Positions 1-7,317 of a stretch of 31,445 nucleotides of DNA are shown here, in pieces. The stretch is from a virus: positions 1 through 31,445 of the IMG/VR virus record IMGVR_UViG_3300035034_000409; one strand, 5' to 3'. Positions within the stretch are counted from its first letter, which is position 1, and every line of letters starts with the position of its first letter. The translations under genes and the position numbers were made by a program. The notes under the pieces are model-generated. The model was given only the letters and a program-made list of their open reading frames with translations. It did not search any database and had not been told where the DNA came from.

Positions 1-480
1 ATGAAAACTTTTAAAGACTTTATTGCACACCAACGGACCATATTAGAAAAAAAAGACGATCCTTGCTGGGATGGTTATGAAATGGTTGGTACAAAGAAAA
101 AGTCTGGTAAAGATGTGCCTAACTGTGTCAAAGAAGACGATTCAGAAGTTGATGTATTCTTAGATGAGTCTACACAAGAATCATACATACTTGAACTTAA
201 TGAAGAGACACTTGAAGAGCGCAAAATCGTAATTCGCGTTACTTCAAGGGGTGAAAGAATTAAAAGAATCAAATGCCCGTCGGGGCGAATTGTCAAGAAT
301 GTAAATGGTCGTAAAGTCTGTGTTACTCCTACAGGAAAACAAAGACTTACAAAGAAACTTGCAGTACGTAGAACCACCAGAACTAAGAACGCCAAAGGTC
401 AAGGCTATAAAAAAAGAATTAATTTTAAAAGACAAAAAGCTATGCGTAAGCGTAAGGGAATGTTTGGGGCTAAGAAATAA
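1..480 (+). CDS. Basic protein with capsid-targeting-like N terminus, probable internal head/core protein
   Basis: 159 residues; the ATG is the first base of the window, so its promoter is not visible. The N terminus MKTFKDFIAHQRTILE closely resembles the capsid-targeting sequence of T4 internal proteins (MKTYQEFIAEA type). It includes an I-L-E that fits the gp21 cleavage rule (L/I-x-E) at residues 14-16. The middle is acidic and the last 75 residues are very rich in Lys and Arg (KRINFKRQKAMRKRKG), as expected for a DNA-contacting core protein. It lies directly before gp21-gp22-gp23, where T4 has gp67/gp68 prohead core genes. The stop overlaps the next ATG by one base (TAATG). Function is inferred from position and N-terminal motif; no enzymatic domain is visible. 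Confidence 0.6.
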   Translation: MKTFKDFIAHQRTILEKKDDPCWDGYEMVGTKKKSGKDVPNCVKEDDSEVDVFLDESTQESYILELNEETLEERKIVIRVTSRGERIKRIKCPSGRIVKNVNGRKVCVTPTGKQRLTKKLAVRRTTRTKNAKGQGYKKRINFKRQKAMRKRKGMFGAKK

Positions 481-1010
481 TGCTATCATTTAAAGAATTT
501 ATCACAGAGTCTATAGACCCCGATCTAATTGCTGATATTAAATACGAATTATCACGACATGCCATTGGCAAACGAGTGATAACAGACAAGAACGTATCAG
601 ACGTTTTAGAAGCCTTGAAGATTAAGAATGCCCCAGACTTTCGTAAAGTCTTAGGTAAAAAACCTTACGACTCCTTTCGTAAAGCTTTTGTGACATACAT
701 CGCAAGCGGTAAAATGTCAAACGCTTTGAAGAGTCTTGAAGAGTCTACTGTAAAGATGCCTACAGCCTCACTCTTAAAGAAGATTGATGATTTTACATAT
801 GAGAATAGTCATACTCTAGCTCAAATGGAAATTGCCAAGTTTATAGGTGAAACGAAACTACAAAAAGAATTACTAGACATTGAAAAAAGACACGCCGCTT
901 CAAATGATGGTATATCAGACAAAGACTATAAAAGACGTAATGAAATTGCAAAAGAACTTAGTGGTAAAATGTCACCCGAAGTCAAGAAGAAATTCCATGC
1001 GGTAACATAA
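480..1010 (+). CDS. Putative prohead core or internal head protein
   Basis: 176 residues, translationally coupled to the preceding gene through TAATG. The start MLSFKEFITESIDPDLI again carries the F-x-E-F-I pattern of T4 capsid-targeting sequences. The rest is helical and charged, with no catalytic motif I recognise. Its place between the basic core-like gene and the gp21 protease suggests a structural or scaffold role in the prohead. It could equally be a late protein of unrelated function that sits in the head operon. Confidence 0.55.
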   Translation: MLSFKEFITESIDPDLIADIKYELSRHAIGKRVITDKNVSDVLEALKIKNAPDFRKVLGKKPYDSFRKAFVTYIASGKMSNALKSLEESTVKMPTASLLKKIDDFTYENSHTLAQMEIAKFIGETKLQKELLDIEKRHAASNDGISDKDYKRRNEIAKELSGKMSPEVKKKFHAVT

Positions 1011-1023
1011 GGACACTAAGATA

Positions 1024-1665
1024 ATGATTATTAAACCATTGACAGAAGACGTTTTCTCAGAATTGACAATTCTACAAGAAAATAAAACAAAGAATCTTTA
1101 TATCGAAGGAATCTTTCTACAGGCTGATGTAAAAAACAGAAACGGTAGAATGTATCCACTTTCTGTCACTGAGAGGGCTGTCGGCCGATATAACCAAGAC
1201 TATATCCAGACTGGTAGAAGTCTCGGAGAATTAGGACACCCACCTGAAGGCGCAATTAATCTTCACCTAGCCTCACATAAAATCGAATCATTGAAACAAG
1301 ATGGTAAAAATTTCATAGGCAAAGCAAAGCTTCTCGATACACCAATGGGTAAAATTGCCAAAGAGTTAATCAAAGAAGGCGTAAGACTTGGCGTATCCTT
1401 GCGCGGATATGGTTCACTATCTGAAATTGATGGCGCAAATGTTGTAGGCAATGATTTTGTATTGACTACAGTTGATATTGTTGCCGATCCTTCTGCACCT
1501 GAAGCTTTTGTTACAGGGGTTATGGAAAACACACAAAAGTATCTCGATCAGGGATTATTACTCGAAAGCGATTACAGCTACATTCAAACAATACTTAAAA
1601 ACAATAAAATGAACGAAGATAAGATGATTAGACTATTTGAATCTATGCTTAACAAGATCAAGTAG
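1024..1665 (+). CDS. 21: Prohead core protease gp21
   Basis: 213 residues, the size of T4 gp21 (212). The family matures the T4 prohead by cutting scaffold and capsid proteins after L/I-x-E. Expected catalytic residues are visible: His72 in ELGHPPE, Ser125 in GVSLRGYG and Asp155 in DIVADPSAP. The N-terminal part has the typical NRNGRMYP stretch (residues 38-45). The gene lies just upstream of gp22 and gp23 as in T4. A purine-rich AAGGA lies about ten bases before the ATG. Confidence 0.93.
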   Translation: MIIKPLTEDVFSELTILQENKTKNLYIEGIFLQADVKNRNGRMYPLSVTERAVGRYNQDYIQTGRSLGELGHPPEGAINLHLASHKIESLKQDGKNFIGKAKLLDTPMGKIAKELIKEGVRLGVSLRGYGSLSEIDGANVVGNDFVLTTVDIVADPSAPEAFVTGVMENTQKYLDQGLLLESDYSYIQTILKNNKMNEDKMIRLFESMLNKIK

Positions 1666-1677
1666 ATATATCTTTTT

Positions 1678-1685
1678 TATAAATA
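1678..1685 (+). promoter_or_regulatory. T4-type late promoter before gene 22
   Basis: TATAAATA matches the T4 late -10 consensus recognised by gp55-bearing RNA polymerase. It sits 38 bases before the gp22 ATG, and AAGGGG precedes that start codon. The same octamer occurs before gp23, which supports the call. Confidence 0.75.
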
Positions 1686-1723
1686 ATTAAAGAAATACAC
1701 ACATTTATACTAAGGGGTAAGAA

Positions 1724-2674
1724 ATGACCAAAGACAAATTGAAAGACGAAGAAGTTCTTGATAAGAAAAAAGTCAAAGAAGCCGAAGACGAAGTCGATAC
1801 AAAAGACGAAGACGAAGTTCTTGACAAAGACGAAGACGATAAGGATTCTGTAAAGGAGTCTAAAAAAGTCAAAGAAGGCGATGACGAAGACTGTGATGAC
1901 GATAAAGACGAAGATGACGATAAAGACGAAGATGTCAAAGAGTCTTATTCAGTGATTGCAAAACAGTCTATTGACCAAATCTTTAAAGGACAAAACGACC
2001 TATCTGAAGATTTTATGTCTAAGACTGAAATTCTATTAGAAGCAGTCTTTGCCGAGAAGCTTACAGAAGAAAAAGCCAAGCTTAAAGCAAAGTTTGAAAC
2101 AGACTTGCAGGAAGCTACAGTTCAAGTTCAAGAAACTATTACCGAACAGGCTGATAGATATTTGACGTTCGTAGTCGAAGAGTGGGTTAAAGATAACCAA
2201 ATTGCACTCGAAGCTGGTATTAAAACACAAATGGCAGAATCATTCTTTAACGATCTTAAAGCTTTGGTAGAGTCACATAATGTTGATTTGCCTTCTGATA
2301 AAGTAGATATGCTTGAAGACGCTAATAAGAGTGTAGCAGAACTTGAAGAGTCTGTCAATAAGCTTTCTAAGCAAGTTATGGAAAAGAATACAGAAATTCT
2401 TAACCTACAGAAAGCCGAAGTCGTAAAAACACTTTCTGAAGACTTGACAGATACTCAGGCAGAGAAGCTTGAAGCCTTACTTGAAGACATCGAAGCAAAG
2501 AGTGTTGAAGTATTCACAGACAAAGCCCAAACTATTAAAGAAAACTATTTCTCTAATGGTGTAAGTAAAGAATTGACAGAGTCTGTAAAAACTGAAGTAA
2601 AAACAGAGAAAACAGAGTCTAGCATGGATAAGTATATTAAGAATGCTAAACAATATAACAGTAAAACTTACTAA
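1724..2674 (+). CDS. 22: Prohead scaffold core protein gp22
   Basis: 316 residues. The first 75 are an almost unbroken run of Asp, Glu and Lys (low complexity). The rest is predicted to be long coiled-coil helix (EKLTEEKAKLKAKFETDL and similar), as in T4 gp22, the major scaffold protein that gp21 degrades during maturation. The end SSMDKYIKNAKQYNSKTY resembles the conserved scaffold C terminus. Order 21-22-23 is as in T4. A strong AAGGGG ribosome site and a late promoter precede it. The long acidic N-terminal extension is larger than I expect for gp22 and may reflect expansion of GAAGAC-type repeats. Confidence 0.88.
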   Translation: MTKDKLKDEEVLDKKKVKEAEDEVDTKDEDEVLDKDEDDKDSVKESKKVKEGDDEDCDDDKDEDDDKDEDVKESYSVIAKQSIDQIFKGQNDLSEDFMSKTEILLEAVFAEKLTEEKAKLKAKFETDLQEATVQVQETITEQADRYLTFVVEEWVKDNQIALEAGIKTQMAESFFNDLKALVESHNVDLPSDKVDMLEDANKSVAELEESVNKLSKQVMEKNTEILNLQKAEVVKTLSEDLTDTQAEKLEALLEDIEAKSVEVFTDKAQTIKENYFSNGVSKELTESVKTEVKTEKTESSMDKYIKNAKQYNSKTY

Positions 2675-2676
2675 TT

Positions 2677-2684
2677 TATAAATA
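2677..2684 (+). promoter_or_regulatory. T4-type late promoter before gene 23
   Basis: TATAAATA lies three bases after the gp22 stop and 39 bases before the gp23 ATG, with AAAGGAG as ribosome site in between. The major capsid protein therefore has its own late promoter, as in T4. Confidence 0.78.
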
Positions 2685-2723
2685 ATTTACAGAAAAACTA
2701 TACCACGTTAAAGGAGAATACAA

Positions 2724-4148
2724 ATGACTGGTGACAAAAATAAAGAAATTTTGTCCGAAGATGTTCAAAAGGCAGAAACCATTAAAGCAAAATGGAAGCC
2801 GCTTATTGAGTCTAAAGATGATACAGGCGAAGACTTAGGTTTTCAAGAAATTAAATCCTATGATCGTAAAAGAATCACAGCGATTCTTTTGGAGAATACT
2901 GAAAAGGATTATCTTAAAGAGAATACCACAACTGGTGTAGACAATGTCGATCCCGTTTTGATTAATCTCGTAAGACGTACTGCTCCTAATCTGATGGCAT
3001 TTGATATTGTTGGCGTACAGCCAATGACTATGCCAACTGGTTTGATCTTTGCAATGCGGGCCCATAAAGGTGCGCAACCACAAGGACCATTCGGCAAGCC
3101 GGGCGATGCACGTAACGGATTTCAATCTGGTGCGGCTGAAGACTCACAAGGCGATACACCAGCCGAGCAGTGGGGAATTGACGGAGTAGCAACAAACGAA
3201 ATTTTGTTCAACGAAGCCGATACTAAACTGACTGGTAAAGGTACACAAACTTCAAACGCAACTGCGCCTGATTATAATGCGTATAGTGTTGGTAGAGGTA
3301 TGTCTACAAGTGAAGGCGAAACGCTTGGTGGTTCAGGCGGCGGCGATCTTGCATGGTCTGAAGCGTCTATGACGATTGAAAAATCTTCTGTAGAAGCTAA
3401 GACACGCGGCATGAAAGCTGACTACACCACAGAATTAGCCCAAGACTTGAAGTCTGTTCATGGTTTGGATGCTGAAGCTGAGTTGTCTAACATTCTTTCT
3501 ACAGAAATGATTGCTGAAGAGAATCGTGAAATGATTAACACTGTTCGTCAAATTGCAGTAATTGCCCCAGCCGAAGCGACATACCTTAACGGTAGTGTTG
3601 TACTCGACTCCGCTGGTGCGCCTGTACTCGGTACGGCTGGTTTGTTTGATCTTGACGCTAACTCAGACGGTAGATGGCAAGCAGAGAAATTCAAAGCTTT
3701 GTTGATGAAAATCAATAAAGAAGCAAATGCCATTGCTAAAGCTACAAGACGTGGTCGCGGTAACTTCTTGATCGTTTCAAGTGATGTTGCTTCTGCACTT
3801 GACCTTGCTGGTAAACTTGATTATGCCCCAGCTTTGGACAATAACTTGAATGTTGATGACACTGGTAATACCTTTGTCGGCACACTTCAAGGACGCTTTA
3901 AAGTGTATGTTGATCCTTACTTGGGCTACGATGAAGTTATTGTAGGCTATAAAGGCGCAAATCAAATGGACGCTGGTGTTTTCTACTGCCCGTACGTTCC
4001 TTTGCAAATGCACAAAACAGTTGACCCGAACACTTTCCAACCGAAAATTGCCTTTAAGAAAAGATATGGTATCGTTGCCAATCCTTTCACTACTTTGCAA
4101 GCTAACAAGAATTTGTACTACCGCAAATTTAAAGTTGGCAATCTCTAA
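2724..4148 (+). CDS. 23: Major capsid protein gp23
   Basis: 474 residues (T4 gp23 is 521), the HK97-fold major head protein of T4-like phages. Recognisable segments are LVRRTAPNLMAFDIVGVQPM (about residues 83-102) and PTGLIFAMRAHKG just after it. Others are VEAKTRGMKADYTTELAQDL, RGRGNFLIVSSDVASAL and the C-terminal KKRYGIVANPF. The N-terminal 60 or so residues are charged and contain L-x-E sites for gp21 (for example near ITAILLE), consistent with a cleaved delta domain; the exact site is not assigned. It has its own late promoter and AAAGGAG site. A strong terminator follows at once, and no gp24 vertex gene follows. Confidence 0.96.
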   Translation: MTGDKNKEILSEDVQKAETIKAKWKPLIESKDDTGEDLGFQEIKSYDRKRITAILLENTEKDYLKENTTTGVDNVDPVLINLVRRTAPNLMAFDIVGVQPMTMPTGLIFAMRAHKGAQPQGPFGKPGDARNGFQSGAAEDSQGDTPAEQWGIDGVATNEILFNEADTKLTGKGTQTSNATAPDYNAYSVGRGMSTSEGETLGGSGGGDLAWSEASMTIEKSSVEAKTRGMKADYTTELAQDLKSVHGLDAEAELSNILSTEMIAEENREMINTVRQIAVIAPAEATYLNGSVVLDSAGAPVLGTAGLFDLDANSDGRWQAEKFKALLMKINKEANAIAKATRRGRGNFLIVSSDVASALDLAGKLDYAPALDNNLNVDDTGNTFVGTLQGRFKVYVDPYLGYDEVIVGYKGANQMDAGVFYCPYVPLQMHKTVDPNTFQPKIAFKKRYGIVANPFTTLQANKNLYYRKFKVGNL

Positions 4149-4172
4149 GAGGCTGACTAACAACTAATTACT

Positions 4173-4202
4173 AAAAAGAGGGGTAAAACCCCTCTTTTTT
4201 TT
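4173..4202. terminator. Bidirectional intrinsic terminator after gene 23
   Basis: GAGGGG and CCCCTC pair around a five-base loop, flanked by A5 on one side and T8 on the other, so it works in both directions. It separates the rightward head block from the leftward genes that follow; the stop of the leftward gene at 4201 touches it. Confidence 0.9.
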
Positions 4203-4389
4203 ATTCAGTCTCCACAATATTATCAAATTCTTCGTGCGTAATCTGCATAGTCCCACAGGCTTTAAGATCATCTAAAAGAATCGTAGGCACTGGCATATCA
4301 CAATCTTCAAACTTTATGTAAACGTCTACAACCAGTGTTCTATCATAGAAAGACTCTTTATCATAATTTCTTAATACTTTAATTTCCAT
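4201..4389 (-). CDS. Small acidic protein of unknown function
   Basis: 62 residues (MEIKVLRNYDKESF...). No known domain is recognised. It starts inside the 3' end of the homing endonuclease gene (11-base overlap) and ends in the shared terminator. It is therefore the last gene of that leftward transcript, probably translated by coupling. Confidence 0.5.
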   Translation of the reverse strand: MEIKVLRNYDKESFYDRTLVVDVYIKFEDCDMPVPTILLDDLKACGTMQITHEEFDNIVETE

Positions 4390-5914
4390 CTAACACCCAT
4401 ACATCATTACCACAATCGTATATTCTGTAATAACCATTATTACACATATTCTCATACTCTGTCAAGGCTCTGTCATATGTATCTAATATAGACTCTAGTT
4501 TATGTTTTTGAAAGCCTACGCGATTATATAATACAGTCTCCGATCCTTTGCGAAAATACCAATAACTAGGATTACTTGTATGAGAATATTTAAACCCTAT
4601 CTTTTCATACACGTTACCTACGCTATGTCTTCTATCACTATACGATATAAGACTCGGATTGTCAAACACTCTTTGAAAGGCTTTTAAGAGTCTGGATGCA
4701 GAGCCTATTACAGAATACTCCACTCTATTTGCATATCGAAGTAATTCATATTCATATTTCTTATTATATCTACTTTTACCAAAAGACATACATGATACCA
4801 ATACGCCTTCGCAATAGAGTCCAAAGGCTATCTTCGACCTTACCTTACCCTGCAAATGATTCTCATTGAAGAATGCTTCAGAGTCTTTAGCTGAGACTTC
4901 AGATACGGTACATTTACGCGCGTATATTCTTTTCTCTTTATCAATCAAGCCTAGCTTATTCTTTATCATACTCTTACAGATATCTTGCTTTGTAAGCCAC
5001 GAATCTTCAAATATATGTAATAATTTTATACCATTTTTTAAGCATGTATCAGTCTTCATTAAATGGTAATTACTATCTTTAAATTTGCTACTATGCCAGT
5101 ACACACCATTATACTCAATGGCAATCATATGTTTAGGTATTAATATATCAAGCTCAATGCCTAGTGTACGATCATTTGTAATAATTTCAAGCTCTGAGTC
5201 TAAAGACTGTATATAGTCTCTTATAGATAGTTCGCCACTCGAAACAATATGACTACATGATGGACAACCATTCCCTAATGATGTATGGTGTTGTGGTCTA
5301 ACAAAAAATGAACCATGAGTGCGACATATGACTTCAATCTTATCTGAACACCCCGCGCGAGTGTATCTAACATTTGAATAATCGTACAAGTCTCCGTGTA
5401 CTGCCACGCATAATAAAAGAAAGTCTTCTTTAGACATAGGATTATTATTATGAATGAGATGATTCTCAGAGTGAGTCCGTTTCTTAATATCATAAGTCTT
5501 TAACCACTTACTTACGGTAGGCACGCTTACGCCATACTTTTCTGCAATCTGAGTTTGACTATTAAGCGAGTCTTGATACAGTGTCTCTAACTCTTCCTTC
5601 ATAGGAACGGGGTGTTTATTAGGTACTCTCTTATATTCTATACCATAGTCATTCAGAGTCTTAGACACTTGAATTTGCGGAGCATTGATAATCTCGGATA
5701 TATCTTTAATAGTCTTACCAGAGTCTATATAGGCTTGGGCATCGTCTCTCGATAAGGTGAAATTCTTTTTTTGTGGTTTAGACTCAATTACAATATTATT
5801 TTTATTAAGAATATTTCTTATTGTTTGGCGACTAAGCATAAAGAATCTTGAACACTTTGATATGGTCCAAGACTCTTTTACGTATTTGTCTATGATATTC
5901 TGTTCGTTATTCAT
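4379..5914 (-). CDS. Free-standing homing-type endonuclease with HTH and Vsr-like nuclease regions
   Basis: 511 residues from the ATG that has AAGG seven bases upstream; an upstream in-frame ATG lacks such a site. The first 150 residues hold several helix-turn-helix-like units (SRQTIRNILNKNNI, SVPTVSKWLKTYDI). A Cys/His segment follows (ICRTHGSFF...GCPSCS). Next comes a region like Vsr/EDxHD-type nucleases (GIELDILIPKHMIAIEYNG, then VYWHS) with candidate Glu and Asp metal ligands and a WH motif. The C-terminal third (SYSDRRHSVGNVYEKIGF) is a module common in phage homing endonucleases. It sits between gp23 and unrelated small genes, a usual place for a mobile nuclease. The target site is unknown. 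Confidence 0.75.
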   Translation of the reverse strand: MNNEQNIIDKYVKESWTISKCSRFFMLSRQTIRNILNKNNIVIESKPQKKNFTLSRDDAQAYIDSGKTIKDISEIINAPQIQVSKTLNDYGIEYKRVPNKHPVPMKEELETLYQDSLNSQTQIAEKYGVSVPTVSKWLKTYDIKKRTHSENHLIHNNNPMSKEDFLLLCVAVHGDLYDYSNVRYTRAGCSDKIEVICRTHGSFFVRPQHHTSLGNGCPSCSHIVSSGELSIRDYIQSLDSELEIITNDRTLGIELDILIPKHMIAIEYNGVYWHSSKFKDSNYHLMKTDTCLKNGIKLLHIFEDSWLTKQDICKSMIKNKLGLIDKEKRIYARKCTVSEVSAKDSEAFFNENHLQGKVRSKIAFGLYCEGVLVSCMSFGKSRYNKKYEYELLRYANRVEYSVIGSASRLLKAFQRVFDNPSLISYSDRRHSVGNVYEKIGFKYSHTSNPSYWYFRKGSETVLYNRVGFQKHKLESILDTYDRALTEYENMCNNGYYRIYDCGNDVWVLDGN

Positions 5915-5922
5915 CAATCGCC

Positions 5923-5994
5923 TTAGAAATACCCCCAAGCATAACCATACACAATAACTAATAGCGTAATCAATAATAATGTAAGTCTAATCAT
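5923..5994 (-). CDS. Putative 23-residue single-span membrane microprotein
   Basis: An ATG frame of 23 codons reads MIRLTLLLITLLVIVYGYAW and three more residues, one hydrophobic helix with a positive first turn. It ends eight bases before the homing endonuclease ATG, so the two could be translationally linked. The ribosome site is weak (GAAAGA). It could be a chance AT-rich frame; hydrophobicity plus tight spacing are the only support. Confidence 0.35.
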   Translation of the reverse strand: MIRLTLLLITLLVIVYGYAWGYF

Positions 5995-6051
5995 AATATA
6001 ATCTTTCTTTTGTCATTCAAAGTATAATACGCTTTTATATGCTACACAACC

Positions 6052-6127
6052 ATAAAATTCGTGTTTTTTTATCGTTTAATATCAGATAGTTACAGAGACA
6101 AAAAGCGTTTAAATTTCACTTATGGTA
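6052..6127 (-). repeat. 76-base repeat, copy 1 (terminator tail plus upstream promoter region)
   Basis: Matches 30177-30252 with only two differing bases by my alignment. In the direction of transcription it begins in the 3' arm of a terminator-like hairpin, continues through CGCTTTTTGTCTCTGTAACT and an AT-rich stretch, and ends just upstream of the next leftward gene. The core GCTTTTTGTCTCTGTAACTA recurs a third time at about 11879-11898 on the + strand. Confidence 0.85.
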
Positions 6128-6156
6128 TCTACCTACCTAAGACACGTTTTTAAACG
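6100..6156 (-). terminator. Terminator after the KTSC-domain gene
   Basis: On the minus strand CGTTTAAA (inside the last codons of the KTSC gene) can pair with TTTAAACG about 35 bases later, followed by CTTTTTG. The long loop makes it weaker than the gp23 terminator. The same 3' arm and T-run occur at the third copy of the shared core, where a better hairpin forms. Confidence 0.5.
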
Positions 6157-6364
6157 TATATTTGCCTAAAATCTCTGCTCTAAAATACTTACCCTTTGAC
6201 TCAGACTCTTTAAAGGCTTTCCAAGTCTCAGATGAAACGTCTGAATATTTGTAGACTGCCTCAGACTGAAATTCTACATACAATACACACTCCAGCTTAT
6301 CATATGCCATGCGCTTAATGTTTGTGGAGTCTTTTACATCAAATTCTTCATTGGTATTATTCAT
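6137..6364 (-). CDS. KTSC-domain protein
   Basis: 75 residues from the ATG that has AAAGGA at the right distance (six bases); two in-frame ATGs further upstream are less likely. STNIKRMAYDKLECVLYVEF followed by YKYSDVSSETWKAF and GKYFRAEILGKY is the pattern of the KTSC domain (Lys-Thr-Ser-Cys named family). These are small proteins common in phages and plasmids, also found fused to Lys-tRNA synthetase; the biochemical role is not established. A host-type promoter lies just upstream. Confidence 0.8.
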   Translation of the reverse strand: MNNTNEEFDVKDSTNIKRMAYDKLECVLYVEFQSEAVYKYSDVSSETWKAFKESESKGKYFRAEILGKYTFKNVS

Positions 6365-6390
6365 AGTCATTCCTTTGTTATTATTTGAAT

Positions 6391-6419
6391 ACTCTAACAC
6401 AATTTAAAACCTTTGTCAA
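6391..6419 (-). promoter_or_regulatory. Host-type promoter for the KTSC gene
   Basis: Minus strand TTGACA, 17 bases, TAGAGT, with TGTGT just before the -10. The -10 is weak, but the perfect -35 and the extended TG match other promoters in the window. It overlaps the end of the 33-residue gene. Confidence 0.6.
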
Positions 6420-6495
6420 GCATTAGGATAATCTTTTCTAATTCTTGTGGTGAAACCATTCGTTCAAGGCTTGCTAGATACTGTGTAATCATCAT
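6394..6495 (-). CDS. Putative 33-residue protein
   Basis: A short frame (MMITQYLASLERMVSPQELE and 13 more) with an AAAGAGAG leader like that of other genes here, a promoter upstream and the next promoter inside its end. It is helical and amphipathic, with no known domain. Its neat fit between two promoters is the main support. Either of two adjacent ATGs could start it. Confidence 0.5.
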   Translation of the reverse strand: MMITQYLASLERMVSPQELEKIILMLDKGFKLC

Positions 6496-6517
6496 TAACT
6501 CTCTTTCTTACAAGACT

Positions 6518-6545
6518 ATGATAACACACTTAATATGAATTGCAA
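6518..6545 (-). promoter_or_regulatory. Host-type promoter for the 33-residue gene
   Basis: Minus strand TTGCAA, 16 bases, TATCAT, with GTGT before the -10. The start region ATAGTCTTGTAA is identical to that after the promoter at 30630-30657, which suggests a shared initial transcribed sequence. Confidence 0.55.
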
Positions 6546-6592
6546 TTAAAAATATCAGTAATTGAACATTTTTTTAATGCACACAGAAGAAT

Positions 6593-6626
6593 AAACCGAG
6601 TCTATATTATAGGAAAGACTCGGTTT
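6593..6626 (-). terminator. Hairpin after the small membrane gene, probable terminator
   Basis: AAACCGAGTCT and AGACTCGGTTT form a perfect 11-bp stem around a 12-base loop. The minus-strand continuation ATTCTTC is only moderately T-rich. It lies 32 bases after the last gene of the gp46-to-6658 leftward set. Confidence 0.7.
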
Positions 6627-6657
6627 ACACAGCTTATAACAGATTTTAGCCTTACAG

Positions 6658-6834
6658 CTATTCATTATTCTTATAGATATTGAGTGTCATTAAGGCTAAG
6701 ACAAAAAATACCACATCAAGTAAAATGTACGGCGAGAATACCACACCCAATAAGAATACAGGAATCAGTAAGTGTGGGTAATAATTCTCTAAAAGTGTAA
6801 CGAATAGTAAGTAATAGTTTTTAATCTTCTTCAT
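6658..6834 (-). CDS. Small two-span membrane protein
   Basis: 58 residues from the ATG that follows GGAGACTTTT; a longer frame starting 12 bases earlier has no such site. Two hydrophobic helices (YPHLLIPVFLLGVVFSPYIL and LLDVVFFVLALMTLNIY) with a basic N terminus (MKKIKNYY) suggest an inner-membrane protein. It overlaps the end of the upstream gene by 14 bases. Function unknown. Confidence 0.6.
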   Translation of the reverse strand: MKKIKNYYLLFVTLLENYYPHLLIPVFLLGVVFSPYILLDVVFFVLALMTLNIYKNNE

Positions 6835-7099
6835 AAAAGTCTCCAAATGTTAGCGGTTGTGTGTCAATATCCCATACTTTAATAAAGGGAACATATTTAC
6901 AAACTTTGACCTTACGTGCAAAATAATACTTATCAGTATCCCAACTATAGAAAACAGCATGAACTATAGTGTCTTTCAGCATACGATCAGACTTCATTGG
7001 AATTGTCTCCAAATGAAGCTTATTGACCTTAATTTTATTATTCATAACAGGAATTTCGTTATTTCTAGGTAAAATGAAATTACCTTTTCGTTTTGTCAT
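6821..7099 (-). CDS. Hypothetical protein, 92 residues
   Basis: Starts MTKRKGNFILPRNNEI and is mostly beta-type sequence with an acidic end (GDFYEED). No family recognised. It overlaps its neighbours on both sides (20 bases upstream, 14 downstream), typical of a tight phage operon behind gp46. An internal ATG (MNNKIKV) is a possible shorter start. Confidence 0.6.
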   Translation of the reverse strand: MTKRKGNFILPRNNEIPVMNNKIKVNKLHLETIPMKSDRMLKDTIVHAVFYSWDTDKYYFARKVKVCKYVPFIKVWDIDTQPLTFGDFYEED

Positions 7100-7316
7100 T
7101 GCGAATCTCCCTCAGCATTGCACCAGTGTATTTACTATTCTTATTCCAGTTTACAAATCTCCACATAGGCACTAAGCCTTCGGGGTTTGACATAGTCTTT
7201 TTAGGCTTGTTGCTGTTTGTCGTTGTATAAAAACCTGTAAGCATCCAGTCTGGTCTTCTGTCAAACTCTGGATACTTTTCTTCAAGTGTCGTAAAGACAT
7301 TATTAGCCTTTTCCAT
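7080..7316 (-). CDS. Hypothetical protein, 78 residues, downstream of gene 46
   Basis: The chosen start MEKANNVFTT is preceded by AAGGAATAAC and begins one base after the gp46 stop. A longer frame would overlap gp46 without a ribosome site. It contains Trp-rich segments (RRPDWMLTGFYTTT, PMWRFVNWNKN) and a basic end. Not recognised; its coupling to gp46 suggests co-expression with the recombination genes. Confidence 0.6.
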   Translation of the reverse strand: MEKANNVFTTLEEKYPEFDRRPDWMLTGFYTTTNSNKPKKTMSNPEGLVPMWRFVNWNKNSKYTGAMLREIRNDKTKR

Positions 7317-7317
7317 G

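Noticed and set aside
1705-1938. Leftward Ser-rich frame opposite the start of gene 22
   Set aside because: It is the complement of the acidic repeat in gp22 (GAAGAC-type codons), giving a poly-Ser artefact.
1724-1950. Tandem GAAGAC-like repeats in gene 22 as a DNA element
   Set aside because: The periodicity follows acidic codons of the scaffold N terminus; a coding explanation is enough.
3777-4163. Long leftward frame antisense to gene 23
   Set aside because: Shadow of a clearly identified capsid gene; no ribosome site and an unlikely composition.
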